From Campylobacteraceae bacterium (GTDB taxonomy: Bacteria > Campylobacterota > Campylobacteria > Campylobacterales > Campylobacteraceae), in contig JAAYLJ010000247.1 in the NCBI GenBank assembly GCA_012521935.1, positions 1 through 6,902 of the forward strand: a DNA stretch of 6,902 nucleotides. Direction: 5' to 3'. Positions 1 through 6,695 of this stretch are shown piece after piece. The position numbers were made by a program, and so were the translations under genes. Positions within the stretch are counted from its first letter, which is position 1, and each line of letters begins with the position of its first letter. The notes below the pieces were generated by a model, which saw only the letters and a list, made by a program, of their open reading frames with translations, was not told the DNA's origin and searched no databases.

Positions 1-1061
1 ACGCTATTTGCTCCAACTGCTAAAGCTTTTGCAACATCTCCAGAGTACCTAATGCCTCCATCAGCAATTACTGGAATATTATATTTTTTTGCAGCCTTAA
101 CACATTCTAGTATGGCAGAGATTTGAGGTACACCTACTCCAGCAACTATTCTTGTAGTACATATACTCCCAGGCCCAATACCCACCTTAACTGCGTCAGC
201 TCCAGCTTCTATTAAAGCTATGGCCGCCTCTTTTGTTGCGATATTTCCAGCAACAATATCTACATTCTTAATCTCTTTTTTAAATAGTTTTAAAGTATCT
301 ATTATCCCTTTAGAGTGACCATGAGCTGAGTCTAAAACTAAAGCATCAACCCCAGCATTAGCTAAAGCTAGCGCCCTATCAAGTTGATTAACCCCAATGG
401 CTGCTCCAACTCTTAATCTTCCATATACATCTTTATTTGCCTCAGGGTACTCTTTTCGTTTCTTTAAATCTTTAATGGTAATTAATCCTTCAAGCTTACC
501 ATCTTTATCAACTATTGGAAGTTTTTCAACCTTATTTGTATGAAAGATTTTTTCAGCTTGATCTAAATCACACCCTGAGGGTGCAGTAATTAAAGGCATT
601 TTCGTCATAGCCTCTTCAACTAATCTTTCAAAATCTTGTTCAAATCTTAAATCTCTATTTGTCAAAATTCCTATAAGTTTTTTATCTTTATCAACAACAG
701 GCACTCCAGAGATTCTAAATTCAGCCATTATTTCAAGTGCCTCTTTTATGGTAGCTTTTGGCCCAATAGATATTGGATCTATTATTATCCCACTTTCACT
801 TTTTTTAACTCTTTGGACTTCTCTAGCTTGTGCATTTATGTCCATATTTTTATGGATTATCCCAATACCGCCAAGCCTAGCCATCATAATAGCAGCTCTA
901 TGCTCAGTCACTGTATCCATAGCAGCTGATACAATAGGAATATTTAATGAAATATTTTTTGAAAACCTAGAGACTAATGAAACCTCTTTTGGTAAAACTT
1001 CTGAGTATTTTGGAACTAAGAGTATATCTTCAAATGTTAACGCACGACTTCTAATTTTCAT
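1..1061 (-). CDS. guaB: IMP dehydrogenase, 3'-truncated by window edge
   Basis: IMP dehydrogenase oxidises IMP to XMP with NAD+, the committed cytosolic step of GMP synthesis. The first 353 codons are present; bacterial family members are about 485-490 residues, so roughly the last quarter lies beyond the left edge. Visible in order: N-terminal barrel start (DILLVPKYSEVLP near residues 12-24, SAAMDT at 45-50), two CBS domains (about 90-145 and 150-205) inserted in the barrel, DSAHGHS at 244-250, the catalytic loop GPGSICTTRIVAGVGVPQ with the nucleophile Cys301, and ADGGIRYSGD at 333-342, which binds the IMP phosphate. The catalytic flap falls outside the window. The start is ATG at 1061-1059, preceded by AAGGAG (1067-1072) 5 nt upstream, inside the last codons of gatA. 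The start shares one base with the gatA stop (TAATG), so translational coupling is likely. No frameshift or missing key residue is seen in the visible part. Confidence 0.97.
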   Translation of the reverse strand, partial: MKIRSRALTFEDILLVPKYSEVLPKEVSLVSRFSKNISLNIPIVSAAMDTVTEHRAAIMMARLGGIGIIHKNMDINAQAREVQRVKKSESGIIIDPISIGPKATIKEALEIMAEFRISGVPVVDKDKKLIGILTNRDLRFEQDFERLVEEAMTKMPLITAPSGCDLDQAEKIFHTNKVEKLPIVDKDGKLEGLITIKDLKKRKEYPEANKDVYGRLRVGAAIGVNQLDRALALANAGVDALVLDSAHGHSKGIIDTLKLFKKEIKNVDIVAGNIATKEAAIALIEAGADAVKVGIGPGSICTTRIVAGVGVPQISAILECVKAAKKYNIPVIADGGIRYSGDVAKALAVGANS

Positions 1062-2425
1062 TAATTCTCCTTACTTAGTAAGAGTTTTTCTAGCAAAAGA
1101 GCGCCATCAAACAGGCTTTGTTCATCATAAGCTTTAGCTATTAATTGCCCACCTATTGGCAGTTTATTTCGATCTTTGCCTATTGGCAGTGATAGTGCTG
1201 GCAAATTAGCTAAGTTAATTGAGGCGGTGAAAGAGTCACTTAAATACATTTTTAATGGATCTTTTATATTTTCAATTTCAAAAGCAGTTGATGGAGTGGT
1301 TGGGGTAAAAATAAGATCATGATTTTTAAAAATGTTTTCATACTCTTGTTTTATCGCTTCCCTTACTTTAAGAGCTTGCAAATAATATTTTTCATACTGC
1401 CCACTACTTAAAACATAAGTTCCTAAAAGTATTCTTCTTTTAACCTCATCTCCAAAACCCTCATTTCTACTCTTTTCATAAAGCTCTTTTAAATTTTCTG
1501 TTTCTGCTCTAAAACCATATCTAACCCCATCAAATCTACTTAAGTTTGTGCTAGCTTCTGCGGTTGAGATGACATAATAAACCGCTACATCTCTTTTAAA
1601 ATCTGGCATTTGCACATAAGTAATTTCATTTCCATGTGATTTTAAAAGCTCAATGCTCTTTCGCATAGCCTTTTGTATATCTTCATCTGCTTCATTTAAA
1701 AAATTCTCAATTACAGCTATTTTGAAAGTTTTATCGCTATTTAAAAAATCACTCACTCTTTTGTGCGGTTCGTTTAAACTTGTTGAATCTTTTGGCTCAT
1801 GCCCAGCGATAATATCATACAAGATAGCTGCATCTTCTACATTTTGAGTTATTGGCCCAATTTGATCTAATGAGCTTGAGTATGCTCCAAGTCCATATCT
1901 ACTCACCTTTCCATAAGTTGGTTTCATTCCAACACAACCACAAAACGCAGCGGGTTGCCTGATGCTTCCACCAGTATCACTTCCCAAAGCTGCGATAGCT
2001 AAGCCACTAGCAACAGCAGCTGCGCTTCCCCCGCTACTTCCACCAGGTGAGTGTTTAAGATTGTTAGGGTTTAGTGTTCCTCCATAGCATGAGCTTTGTG
2101 TAGAGCTTCCCATGGCAAATTCATCCATATTTGTTCTACCAAAGGGTGAGAGGTTATTTTTTAAAAGATTTTGAATTACTGTTGCATTATATGGGCTTAT
2201 GTAGCCTTTTAGCATTTTTGAAGCACTTGTAATTTCCCATCCTTTTACTTGGATGTTATCTTTAATGGCAATAGGAATTCCATCTCCATAATCATTTATT
2301 TTAGAGCCAGTTAATTGTTCAACATAAGCTCCTATCTCCTTTTTTGCCTCTATTTTAGAAATCAACTCTTTTTTTAAATTCTCAACCTCTTCTTTTGGAA
2401 GCGATAAAGCTTCTTTTAAAGTCAT
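1061..2425 (-). CDS. gatA: Asp-tRNA(Asn)/Glu-tRNA(Gln) amidotransferase subunit A
   Basis: GatA is the glutaminase/amidase subunit of the GatCAB complex. The complex converts mischarged Glu-tRNA(Gln), and in many bacteria Asp-tRNA(Asn), to the correct amide form in the cytosol. At 454 residues it is full length for its campylobacterial relatives. The amidase signature is complete: Lys55 in PIAIKDN, GGSSGGSAAA with cis-Ser130, and GSDTGGSIRQPAAFCG with nucleophile Ser154. The 75- and 24-residue spacings match those of the Lys79/Ser154/Ser178 triad that I recall for the Staphylococcus aureus enzyme. The start ATG at 2425-2423 is preceded by AAGGA (2432-2436) at 6 nt and overlaps the stop of the small upstream ORF (ATGA); the stop overlaps guaB by one base. 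Partners gatB and gatC are not in the window, so the complex must be assembled from separate loci. The gene implies the indirect route to Gln-tRNA, which is known for this phylum. Confidence 0.97.
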   Translation of the reverse strand: MTLKEALSLPKEEVENLKKELISKIEAKKEIGAYVEQLTGSKINDYGDGIPIAIKDNIQVKGWEITSASKMLKGYISPYNATVIQNLLKNNLSPFGRTNMDEFAMGSSTQSSCYGGTLNPNNLKHSPGGSSGGSAAAVASGLAIAALGSDTGGSIRQPAAFCGCVGMKPTYGKVSRYGLGAYSSSLDQIGPITQNVEDAAILYDIIAGHEPKDSTSLNEPHKRVSDFLNSDKTFKIAVIENFLNEADEDIQKAMRKSIELLKSHGNEITYVQMPDFKRDVAVYYVISTAEASTNLSRFDGVRYGFRAETENLKELYEKSRNEGFGDEVKRRILLGTYVLSSGQYEKYYLQALKVREAIKQEYENIFKNHDLIFTPTTPSTAFEIENIKDPLKMYLSDSFTASINLANLPALSLPIGKDRNKLPIGGQLIAKAYDEQSLFDGALLLEKLLLSKEN

Positions 2426-2544
2426 CTTTTTTCCTTAGGATTTTTTTTGTTAACCAGTTTTACCCCAACGGCAATCACAATGAAGATAACAATTACAGTT
2501 ATTGCTATAACCCAAAAACTAATAGATTTTGAGTGATCAAGCAT
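2422..2544 (-). CDS. Small single-span membrane protein, function unknown (40 aa)
   Basis: I do not recognise a named family. The 40-residue product has a short polar N-terminus (MLDHSKSIS), one hydrophobic segment at residues 10-28 (FWVIAITVIVIFIVIAVGV) and a basic tail with Lys29, Lys33, Lys34, Lys37, Lys39 and Arg40. By the positive-inside rule the tail should be cytosolic and the N-terminus outside. The start ATG (2544-2542) lies inside the last codons of ileS, an 8-nt overlap. GAAGAGG (2554-2560) sits 9 nt upstream as a possible ribosome binding site. The stop overlaps the gatA start as ATGA. Filling the whole ileS-gatA gap with overlaps at both ends is good evidence for a real coding region. 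From memory, C. jejuni has a small hydrophobic ORF at the same place. A run of eight A lies in codons 33-35. No soluble domain, signal-peptidase site or catalytic motif is visible. Confidence 0.8.
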   Translation of the reverse strand: MLDHSKSISFWVIAITVIVIFIVIAVGVKLVNKKNPKEKR

Positions 2545-5272
2545 TGCTTAAAACCTCTTCACATCTTTGGCATAAATTCTCTTTTGCCTTAAACTTCCAG
2601 CATCTTGGACATTTTAATGCTTTAGATCTCCACAGTATAAACTGCTTATCTTCAATGTTAAATCTTGCTAACTCTTCATCTAAAGAGATATTTATAATTT
2701 CACTAACATTAAAAAGATCTTCCGCATCAACGCCTGTTAAATTTAAAAACTCAGCCTCAAGTGCCAATTCAAGCGTAGATTTAATCTTTCCACTCTTTTT
2801 AAGCTCATCCACAATTTCAAAAAACTTCTCTCTTGCAAGCAAAGCTTTACTTAAATCATAACTCACGCTAGGAAGCTTTTCATAACTTATATCAAAAACA
2901 TCTTCATTTTTATTTATTAAAATCTTAGGTGCATGCTCTAGCACTTCATCTACTGTGTAGGTTAATACAGGGGCTACTAAAGGTAGTAAACTTTTTAAAA
3001 TGTATGCCATCGTAGTTTGAGCACTTCTTCTTTTTTGATCATTTTTAGCATTACAGTAGAGTCTATCTTTTGTGATATCCATATATATTCCACTAAGTTC
3101 CACCGTTATAAAATGGCCTAAAACTGAATAACCTTTTGAGAAATCATATCTACTAAAAGCTTCTTTAGCTTCAGAAAAAGCTTTTGAAGCCTCACCCAAA
3201 ATCCATAAATCTAAACTTCCAAACTCTTCATTTGTGCAAAACTCTTCCAAATCACTTATATTTGCAAGTAAAAATCTAATAGTATTTCGTATTTTTCTAT
3301 ACTGCTCTCCAACTTGTTTTATGATATTTGGACTGATTTTTAACTCAGATGAATAATCACTCATACCTACCCAAAGTCTTAAAATCTCAACCCCATTTCG
3401 CTTGATAATATCTTCAGATGAGACAACATTTCCTTTAGATTTACTCATCTTTTCACCCTTTTCATCTACCGTGAAACCATGAGTTAGTATGGATTTATAT
3501 GGAGCTTTTCCTCTTGCAGCAGTGCTTACTAACAGTGAGCTTTGAAACCAACCTCTATGCTGATCGCTCCCCTCAAGATACATTGAAGCAGGATACTCTC
3601 CAGCGTCATATTCATTAGAGTCTAACACTGCTCTCCATGTGCTTCCGCTATCAAACCAAACATCTAAAATATCCATCACTTTTTCTATACTATTTGGATC
3701 AATATTTGAATCTTTAGGAAGTAGCTCTTTAATAGACTTTTCCCACCAAGCATCTGCTCCCTCTTTTTCAAATATCTTTGCAATGTTTTCTAAAACATCT
3801 TCATTTAAGATGATTTCATCACTTTTTTTATCTTTAAAAAAAGCTATTGGTACGCCCCAATCTCTTTGTCTTGAGATACACCAATCAGGCCTATTTTCAA
3901 TCATACTTCCAAGTCTTTTTTGCCCACTTTTTGGAAAAAATTGAATATTTTGCACATGCGAGCTAGCAAGTTCCCTTAAACTCTTACCCTCAATTCTCCC
4001 CTCATCCATTGCTATAAACCATTGTGGAGTTGCTCTATAAATAACAGGTTGATGAGTTCTCCAGCAAAATGGATAGGAGTGAGTAAATTTTGTCTTATAT
4101 ACTAAAGAATTGCCAAGCAAAGCGAGGATCTTTTCATTTGCATCAAAAACATGCATACCAACAAACTCTTTGGGCAAAAGTCCATCTTTTAACAGTCTAT
4201 CATCATACTTTCCATCTTCATCAACAGGCATCAATACTTCAAGTCCATACCGTAAAGAGATCTGATAATCCTCATCACCGTGCCCAGGAGCCGTATGAAC
4301 TAAACCACTACCCTCTTCAAGCACTACATGTTCGCCTAAGATAAGTAGCGAATCTCTGCCATTTAGTGGATTTTTAACTTTGAAATTTTCTACCTCATTA
4401 GCTTTAAAGCTTTTTAAAATCTCTCCACTTGTAACCTCTTTTTCAACTAAAGAGCCTACTAAATCTTTTGCAACTATGTAACCTTCTTTAGTGACTACAT
4501 AGGTAGCTTCAGGATTAAGCGCAATGGCAACATTAGATGGGAGTGTCCAAGGAGTTGTAGTCCATATAAGAGGCTTTAACTCTAAATTTAAATTAAACTT
4601 TTCACTTAAATCTTTATTTGCCTTAAAAGCAACAATTATTGAGTAATCTTCTTTATCTTTATACTCAACCTCAGCCTCAGCTAGAGCACTCTTTGCTGCC
4701 CAAGACCAAAATACAGGCTTACTTCTTCTTACTAAAAGTCCTCTTTTAGCCACCTCACATAAAGCTTTGTAAATGTGAGATTCAAAGGCATAATTCATGG
4801 TTAAATATGGATTTTCCCAATCCCCTAAAACCCCTAAAGCTTGAAAGCCTTCTTTTTGAATCTCTACAAACTTTTGAGCGTGTGCCCTGCAAAGCTCTCT
4901 TATCTTTTTCTTTGGTAAAGACTCTTTTTTCTCTTTACCTAAATTTTTTTCAACTTGCTGCTCTATTGGCAATCCGTGACAATCCCAACCTGGCACATAT
5001 CTAACATTTTCACCAAAAAAATAGTGAGTTTTAACAATGATATCTTTTAAGATTTTATTTAGCGCATGCCCAATGTGAAGGTATCCATTTGCATATGGAG
5101 GCCCATCATGTAGATTGAAACTCTTAGTTACATTAACTCTATTTTTTATCATTTTAGAGTAAGCATATTGGTTTTTATACCATTTTTCATATTTTAAAGG
5201 CTCATTTTGTGGAAGATTCCCTCGCATTGGAAAAGAGGTTTGAGGTAAAAGTAGTGTATCTTTATAGTCCAT
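2537..5272 (-). CDS. ileS: Isoleucyl-tRNA synthetase
   Basis: Class I aminoacyl-tRNA synthetase that charges tRNA(Ile) with isoleucine in the cytosol and hydrolyses misactivated valine. At 911 residues it is close to the E. coli length (938). Motifs in order: HIGH at 66-69 within PPYANGYLHIGHALN; GWDCHGLPIEQQ at 95-106; the CP1 editing domain with WTTTPWTLPSN at 237-247 and HTAPGHGDED at 326-335, where His326 and Asp335 keep the 9-residue spacing of the E. coli editing residues; RPDWCISRQRDWG at 461-473; DVWFDSGSTW at 537-546; GSDQHRGWF at 568-576; KMSKSKGN at 608-615; a helical anticodon-binding region after about 640; and a C-terminal zinc knuckle with Cys888, Cys891, Cys901 and Cys904. This layout fits the bacterial type 1 enzyme. 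The start ATG at 5272-5270 has AAGGAG (5284-5289) 11 nt upstream, a slightly long spacing. It is first in a likely four-gene unit with the small ORF, gatA and guaB. Confidence 0.98.
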   Translation of the reverse strand: MDYKDTLLLPQTSFPMRGNLPQNEPLKYEKWYKNQYAYSKMIKNRVNVTKSFNLHDGPPYANGYLHIGHALNKILKDIIVKTHYFFGENVRYVPGWDCHGLPIEQQVEKNLGKEKKESLPKKKIRELCRAHAQKFVEIQKEGFQALGVLGDWENPYLTMNYAFESHIYKALCEVAKRGLLVRRSKPVFWSWAAKSALAEAEVEYKDKEDYSIIVAFKANKDLSEKFNLNLELKPLIWTTTPWTLPSNVAIALNPEATYVVTKEGYIVAKDLVGSLVEKEVTSGEILKSFKANEVENFKVKNPLNGRDSLLILGEHVVLEEGSGLVHTAPGHGDEDYQISLRYGLEVLMPVDEDGKYDDRLLKDGLLPKEFVGMHVFDANEKILALLGNSLVYKTKFTHSYPFCWRTHQPVIYRATPQWFIAMDEGRIEGKSLRELASSHVQNIQFFPKSGQKRLGSMIENRPDWCISRQRDWGVPIAFFKDKKSDEIILNEDVLENIAKIFEKEGADAWWEKSIKELLPKDSNIDPNSIEKVMDILDVWFDSGSTWRAVLDSNEYDAGEYPASMYLEGSDQHRGWFQSSLLVSTAARGKAPYKSILTHGFTVDEKGEKMSKSKGNVVSSEDIIKRNGVEILRLWVGMSDYSSELKISPNIIKQVGEQYRKIRNTIRFLLANISDLEEFCTNEEFGSLDLWILGEASKAFSEAKEAFSRYDFSKGYSVLGHFITVELSGIYMDITKDRLYCNAKNDQKRRSAQTTMAYILKSLLPLVAPVLTYTVDEVLEHAPKILINKNEDVFDISYEKLPSVSYDLSKALLAREKFFEIVDELKKSGKIKSTLELALEAEFLNLTGVDAEDLFNVSEIINISLDEELARFNIEDKQFILWRSKALKCPRCWKFKAKENLCQRCEEVLSNA

Positions 5273-5320
5273 AATTTATTGCTCTCCTTAAGGCAGGCAT
5301 TCGTATTTAAAAATTTGGAT

Positions 5321-5326
5321 ATTTTA
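5321..5326 (-). promoter_or_regulatory. Candidate -10 box for the ileS operon (TAAAAT)
   Basis: Read on the minus strand, TAAAAT matches five of six bases of the sigma70 -10 consensus. It would start transcription roughly 40 nt before the ileS ATG. A competing candidate, TATGAT at 5352-5357 (also five of six), lies further upstream. Neither has a convincing -35 box, which is common for Campylobacterota housekeeping promoters. In DNA this A/T-rich such matches arise easily by chance. Confidence 0.35.
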
Positions 5327-5374
5327 TCTTAAAACTATTTAAAAACCACTTATCATATTTTAAAAAGCTCTGTG

Positions 5375-5383
5375 TGTTATAAT
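5375..5383 (+). promoter_or_regulatory. Extended -10 promoter for the cinA-like gene (TGT-TATAAT)
   Basis: A perfect TATAAT (5378-5383) is preceded by TG one base upstream (5375-5376), giving an extended -10 element. The hexamer centred about 17 nt further upstream (near 5355-5360) does not resemble TTGACA. The predicted start near 5390 would leave a very short leader of about 18 nt that contains the ribosome binding site AAGGAG (5397-5402), placed 5 nt before the ATG. Confidence 0.7.
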
Positions 5384-5407
5384 TAGAACTAATTAAAAGG
5401 AGTAGGA

Positions 5408-6499
5408 ATGGAGCATGCTTTACTCATCATTGGTGATTCCATTTGGACTAACCAAGTAGTAATGAAGTCAATAAGAAGAGAGTATTTAACTCTTTTTAAA
5501 GAAGAGGGTGACACTTTTTTTATGGACTCAAGTAGTTCTGAATTACCATTTTTTTTAGAAGATTTAATTGGTAAATATAAAAATTTAACCATAGTTACTT
5601 TAGAGAAAAATAGCCCAACTATCAGTAAAATATTATCAACCCTAACTGAGGATACTCTTGTTTTAAAAGATCAAGTCCTACTGCCTTCAAAAGTCGTTAA
5701 AAACAGTAGTTCTTCCTACTTATTAAAGCATAAAGATAGCTACATAAACATGTTAAGTGTCGATTTTGAAAAAGAGACTCCTCCTATATTAATCCCACAA
5801 GAGCATGAAAGATTTATCTTTAATTTAGTTGGAATAGATAGAGAATCAGCTCAAATTTTACTAGAGCCAATTGCTAAAACTTTTGAAATATCTCTATTAA
5901 TAACCCCGTGGGTTGAGGGGCTAATTAGGATTGAAGCAGTAGCTCAAAAATATGGGCACTTAGAGCAGTTTTTAAAAAGTGCTTACTCTTTATTCGCAGA
6001 TAAACTCTTTTTATCCTCATCCCCACAAACTCACATCATAAAACAATTAGCTGAAAAAAACTTAACTCTTAGCGCTGCGGAGAGTTGTACTGGCGGGCTA
6101 GTATCTTCAATGTTAACTAGAATTCCTGGAGCTTCAAATGTACTTTTAGGCTCAATTGTTTCATATAGCAATGAAGTTAAAAAAAGATGGCTTGGGGTAG
6201 GAAATGATACTTTAAAAAACTTTGGAGCTGTTAGTAGTGAGTGTGTAGAGGAGATGTTAGAAGGTATTTTAAAAATATCTAAATCTAATCTAGCCATAGC
6301 AGTTAGTGGAGTTGCTGGGCCAGATGGAGGGACTGTCTCAAAGCCAGTTGGTACTGTTTTTATTGGAGTTGCTAGAGATGATGGGTCAAAGGTTGTTGAG
6401 CGAGTACTATTAATGGGCTCTAGGGAAGATATTCAAAATAAAAGTGCTTTACACTGCTTTAGGCTTTTGTTGCAAACTTATCCAAAACTATTTTTTTAA
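5408..6499 (+). CDS. CinA-family protein: PncC-type amidase domain with degenerate N-terminal domain
   Basis: The C-terminal part (about 205-363) is a clear CinA C-terminal domain: AESCTGG at 224-230, VSYSNEVKKRWLGV at 251-264, AVSGVAGPDGG at 298-308 and KPVGTVFIGV at 312-321. This family includes PncC, which deamidates nicotinamide mononucleotide to nicotinate mononucleotide in NAD recycling. The Ser in AESCTGG and the Lys in YSNEVK are the expected active-site positions, and both are kept. The N-terminal part (1 to about 115) starts like a COG1058 CinA domain (ALLIIGDSIWTNQ, compare GDELL...TN) but lacks the TGGLGPTxDD motif. The middle (about 130-200) resembles the linker domain of full-length CinA. 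The total of 363 residues is shorter than the usual 410-425. The start is set by AAGGAG at 5397-5402. The gene is transcribed away from ileS and followed by a terminator-like hairpin. No frameshift is apparent, so the N-terminal change looks evolutionary. A role in transformation, as the name cinA suggests elsewhere, is not supported here. Confidence 0.9.
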   Translation: MEHALLIIGDSIWTNQVVMKSIRREYLTLFKEEGDTFFMDSSSSELPFFLEDLIGKYKNLTIVTLEKNSPTISKILSTLTEDTLVLKDQVLLPSKVVKNSSSSYLLKHKDSYINMLSVDFEKETPPILIPQEHERFIFNLVGIDRESAQILLEPIAKTFEISLLITPWVEGLIRIEAVAQKYGHLEQFLKSAYSLFADKLFLSSSPQTHIIKQLAEKNLTLSAAESCTGGLVSSMLTRIPGASNVLLGSIVSYSNEVKKRWLGVGNDTLKNFGAVSSECVEEMLEGILKISKSNLAIAVSGVAGPDGGTVSKPVGTVFIGVARDDGSKVVERVLLMGSREDIQNKSALHCFRLLLQTYPKLFF

Positions 6500-6546
6500 G
6501 TTTCTTAAAACCAGTTTGGCATTATTCATAAAACCCTTAGCCTAGC

Positions 6547-6575
6547 AAAGATGCCTTGACAAAGGTATCTTTTTT
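6547..6575 (+). terminator. Rho-independent terminator-like hairpin after the cinA-like gene
   Basis: The arms AAAGATGCC (6547-6555) and GGTATCTTT (6564-6572) can form a 9-bp stem with one G-U pair around the 8-nt loop TTGACAAA. The T run spans 6570-6575, so part of it also pairs in the stem. It lies 48 nt after the cinA-like stop codon and in the correct orientation. The loop contains the -35 box of the tRNA promoter, so the two elements share the same DNA. The 47 nt between the stop codon and the hairpin hold nothing recognisable. Confidence 0.65.
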
Positions 6576-6584
6576 GCATATAAT
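6556..6584 (+). promoter_or_regulatory. Perfect-consensus sigma70 promoter of the tRNA cluster
   Basis: TTGACA (6556-6561) and TATAAT (6579-6584) are separated by exactly 17 nt, an ideal sigma70 promoter. Transcription would start around 6590-6592, about 20 nt before tRNA-Lys. A perfect -35 is unusual in Campylobacterota, where most housekeeping promoters have only a recognisable -10, and fits the strong expression expected of a tRNA operon. The sequence just after the -10 (TTCAACC) is not a GC-rich stringent-response discriminator. Confidence 0.88.
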
Positions 6585-6589
6585 TTCAA

Positions 6590-6603
6590 CCTCTTTTTAG
6601 AGG
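6590..6603 (+). repeat. Short inverted repeat in the tRNA leader
   Basis: CCTCT (6590-6594) and AGAGG (6599-6603) form a perfect 5-bp stem with a TTTT loop. It lies almost exactly at the predicted transcription start and 7 nt before tRNA-Lys. It could be a 5' leader hairpin removed by RNase P processing, or chance. Confidence 0.4.
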
Positions 6604-6610
6604 AAGTTTT

Positions 6611-6686
6611 GACTCGTTAGCTCAGTCGGTAGAGCATCTCCCTTTTAAGGAGGTGGTCGCTGGTTCGAATCCAGCACGGGTCACCA
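6611..6686 (+). tRNA. tRNA-Lys (anticodon TTT)
   Basis: A complete 76-nt cloverleaf. The acceptor arms GACTCGT and ACGGGTC pair over 7 bp with one G-U. The D arm has GCTC...GAGC, the anticodon stem is TCTCC/GGAGG with loop CTTTTAA (anticodon TTT), and the T arm is GCTGG-TTCGAAT-CCAGC. The CCA end is encoded. It is first in the cluster behind the strong promoter and is followed by eight T. Confidence 0.97.
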
Positions 6687-6695
6687 TTTTTTTTG

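Larger units (their letters stand above)
5273..5407. promoter_or_regulatory. Divergent ileS / cinA intergenic promoter region
   Basis: This 135-nt A/T-rich gap separates the two divergent transcription units and is the only place for the main promoters of both. No long inverted repeat, T-box-like element or recognisable operator is visible. The palindrome CCTTAAGG (5286-5293) overlaps the ileS Shine-Dalgarno sequence, but it is too short to argue for an operator or a stable hairpin. Confidence 0.7.

Noticed and set aside
748..1137. 129-codon plus-strand open frame opposite guaB and the gatA end
   Set aside because: It lies antisense to guaB, whose IMP dehydrogenase motifs are unmistakable. 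It has no ribosome binding site or recognisable domain; the hydrophobic look comes from the complement of the guaB codons.
2529..2861. 110-codon plus-strand open frame opposite the ileS 3' end
   Set aside because: It is antisense to the zinc-knuckle end of ileS, rich in Ser, Leu and Phe as expected of a shadow frame in A/T-rich DNA, and has no supporting signals.
3639..5004. Further plus-strand open frames (3639-3944, 4090-4344, 4807-5004) inside ileS
   Set aside because: All are antisense to continuous, motif-rich ileS coding sequence and none has a plausible start signal or family resemblance.
5286..5293. CCTTAAGG palindrome at the ileS ribosome binding site as a possible operator
   Set aside because: Eight bases, half of them the Shine-Dalgarno sequence, are too few to separate an operator or sequestering hairpin from chance.
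5273..5407. T-box riboswitch or attenuator controlling ileS
   Set aside because: The gap is only 135 nt, has no specifier stem-loop, no T-box core sequence and no terminator hairpin on the minus strand. T-boxes are also not expected outside mainly Gram-positive bacteria.
5389..5592. 67-codon minus-strand open frame across the cinA-like gene start
   Set aside because: It overlaps the cinA-like coding start and its promoter region, has no Shine-Dalgarno sequence, and would run into the intergenic promoter.
6031..6297. 88-codon minus-strand open frame inside the cinA-like gene
   Set aside because: It is the antisense shadow of the best-conserved part of the CinA C-terminal domain, with no start signal.
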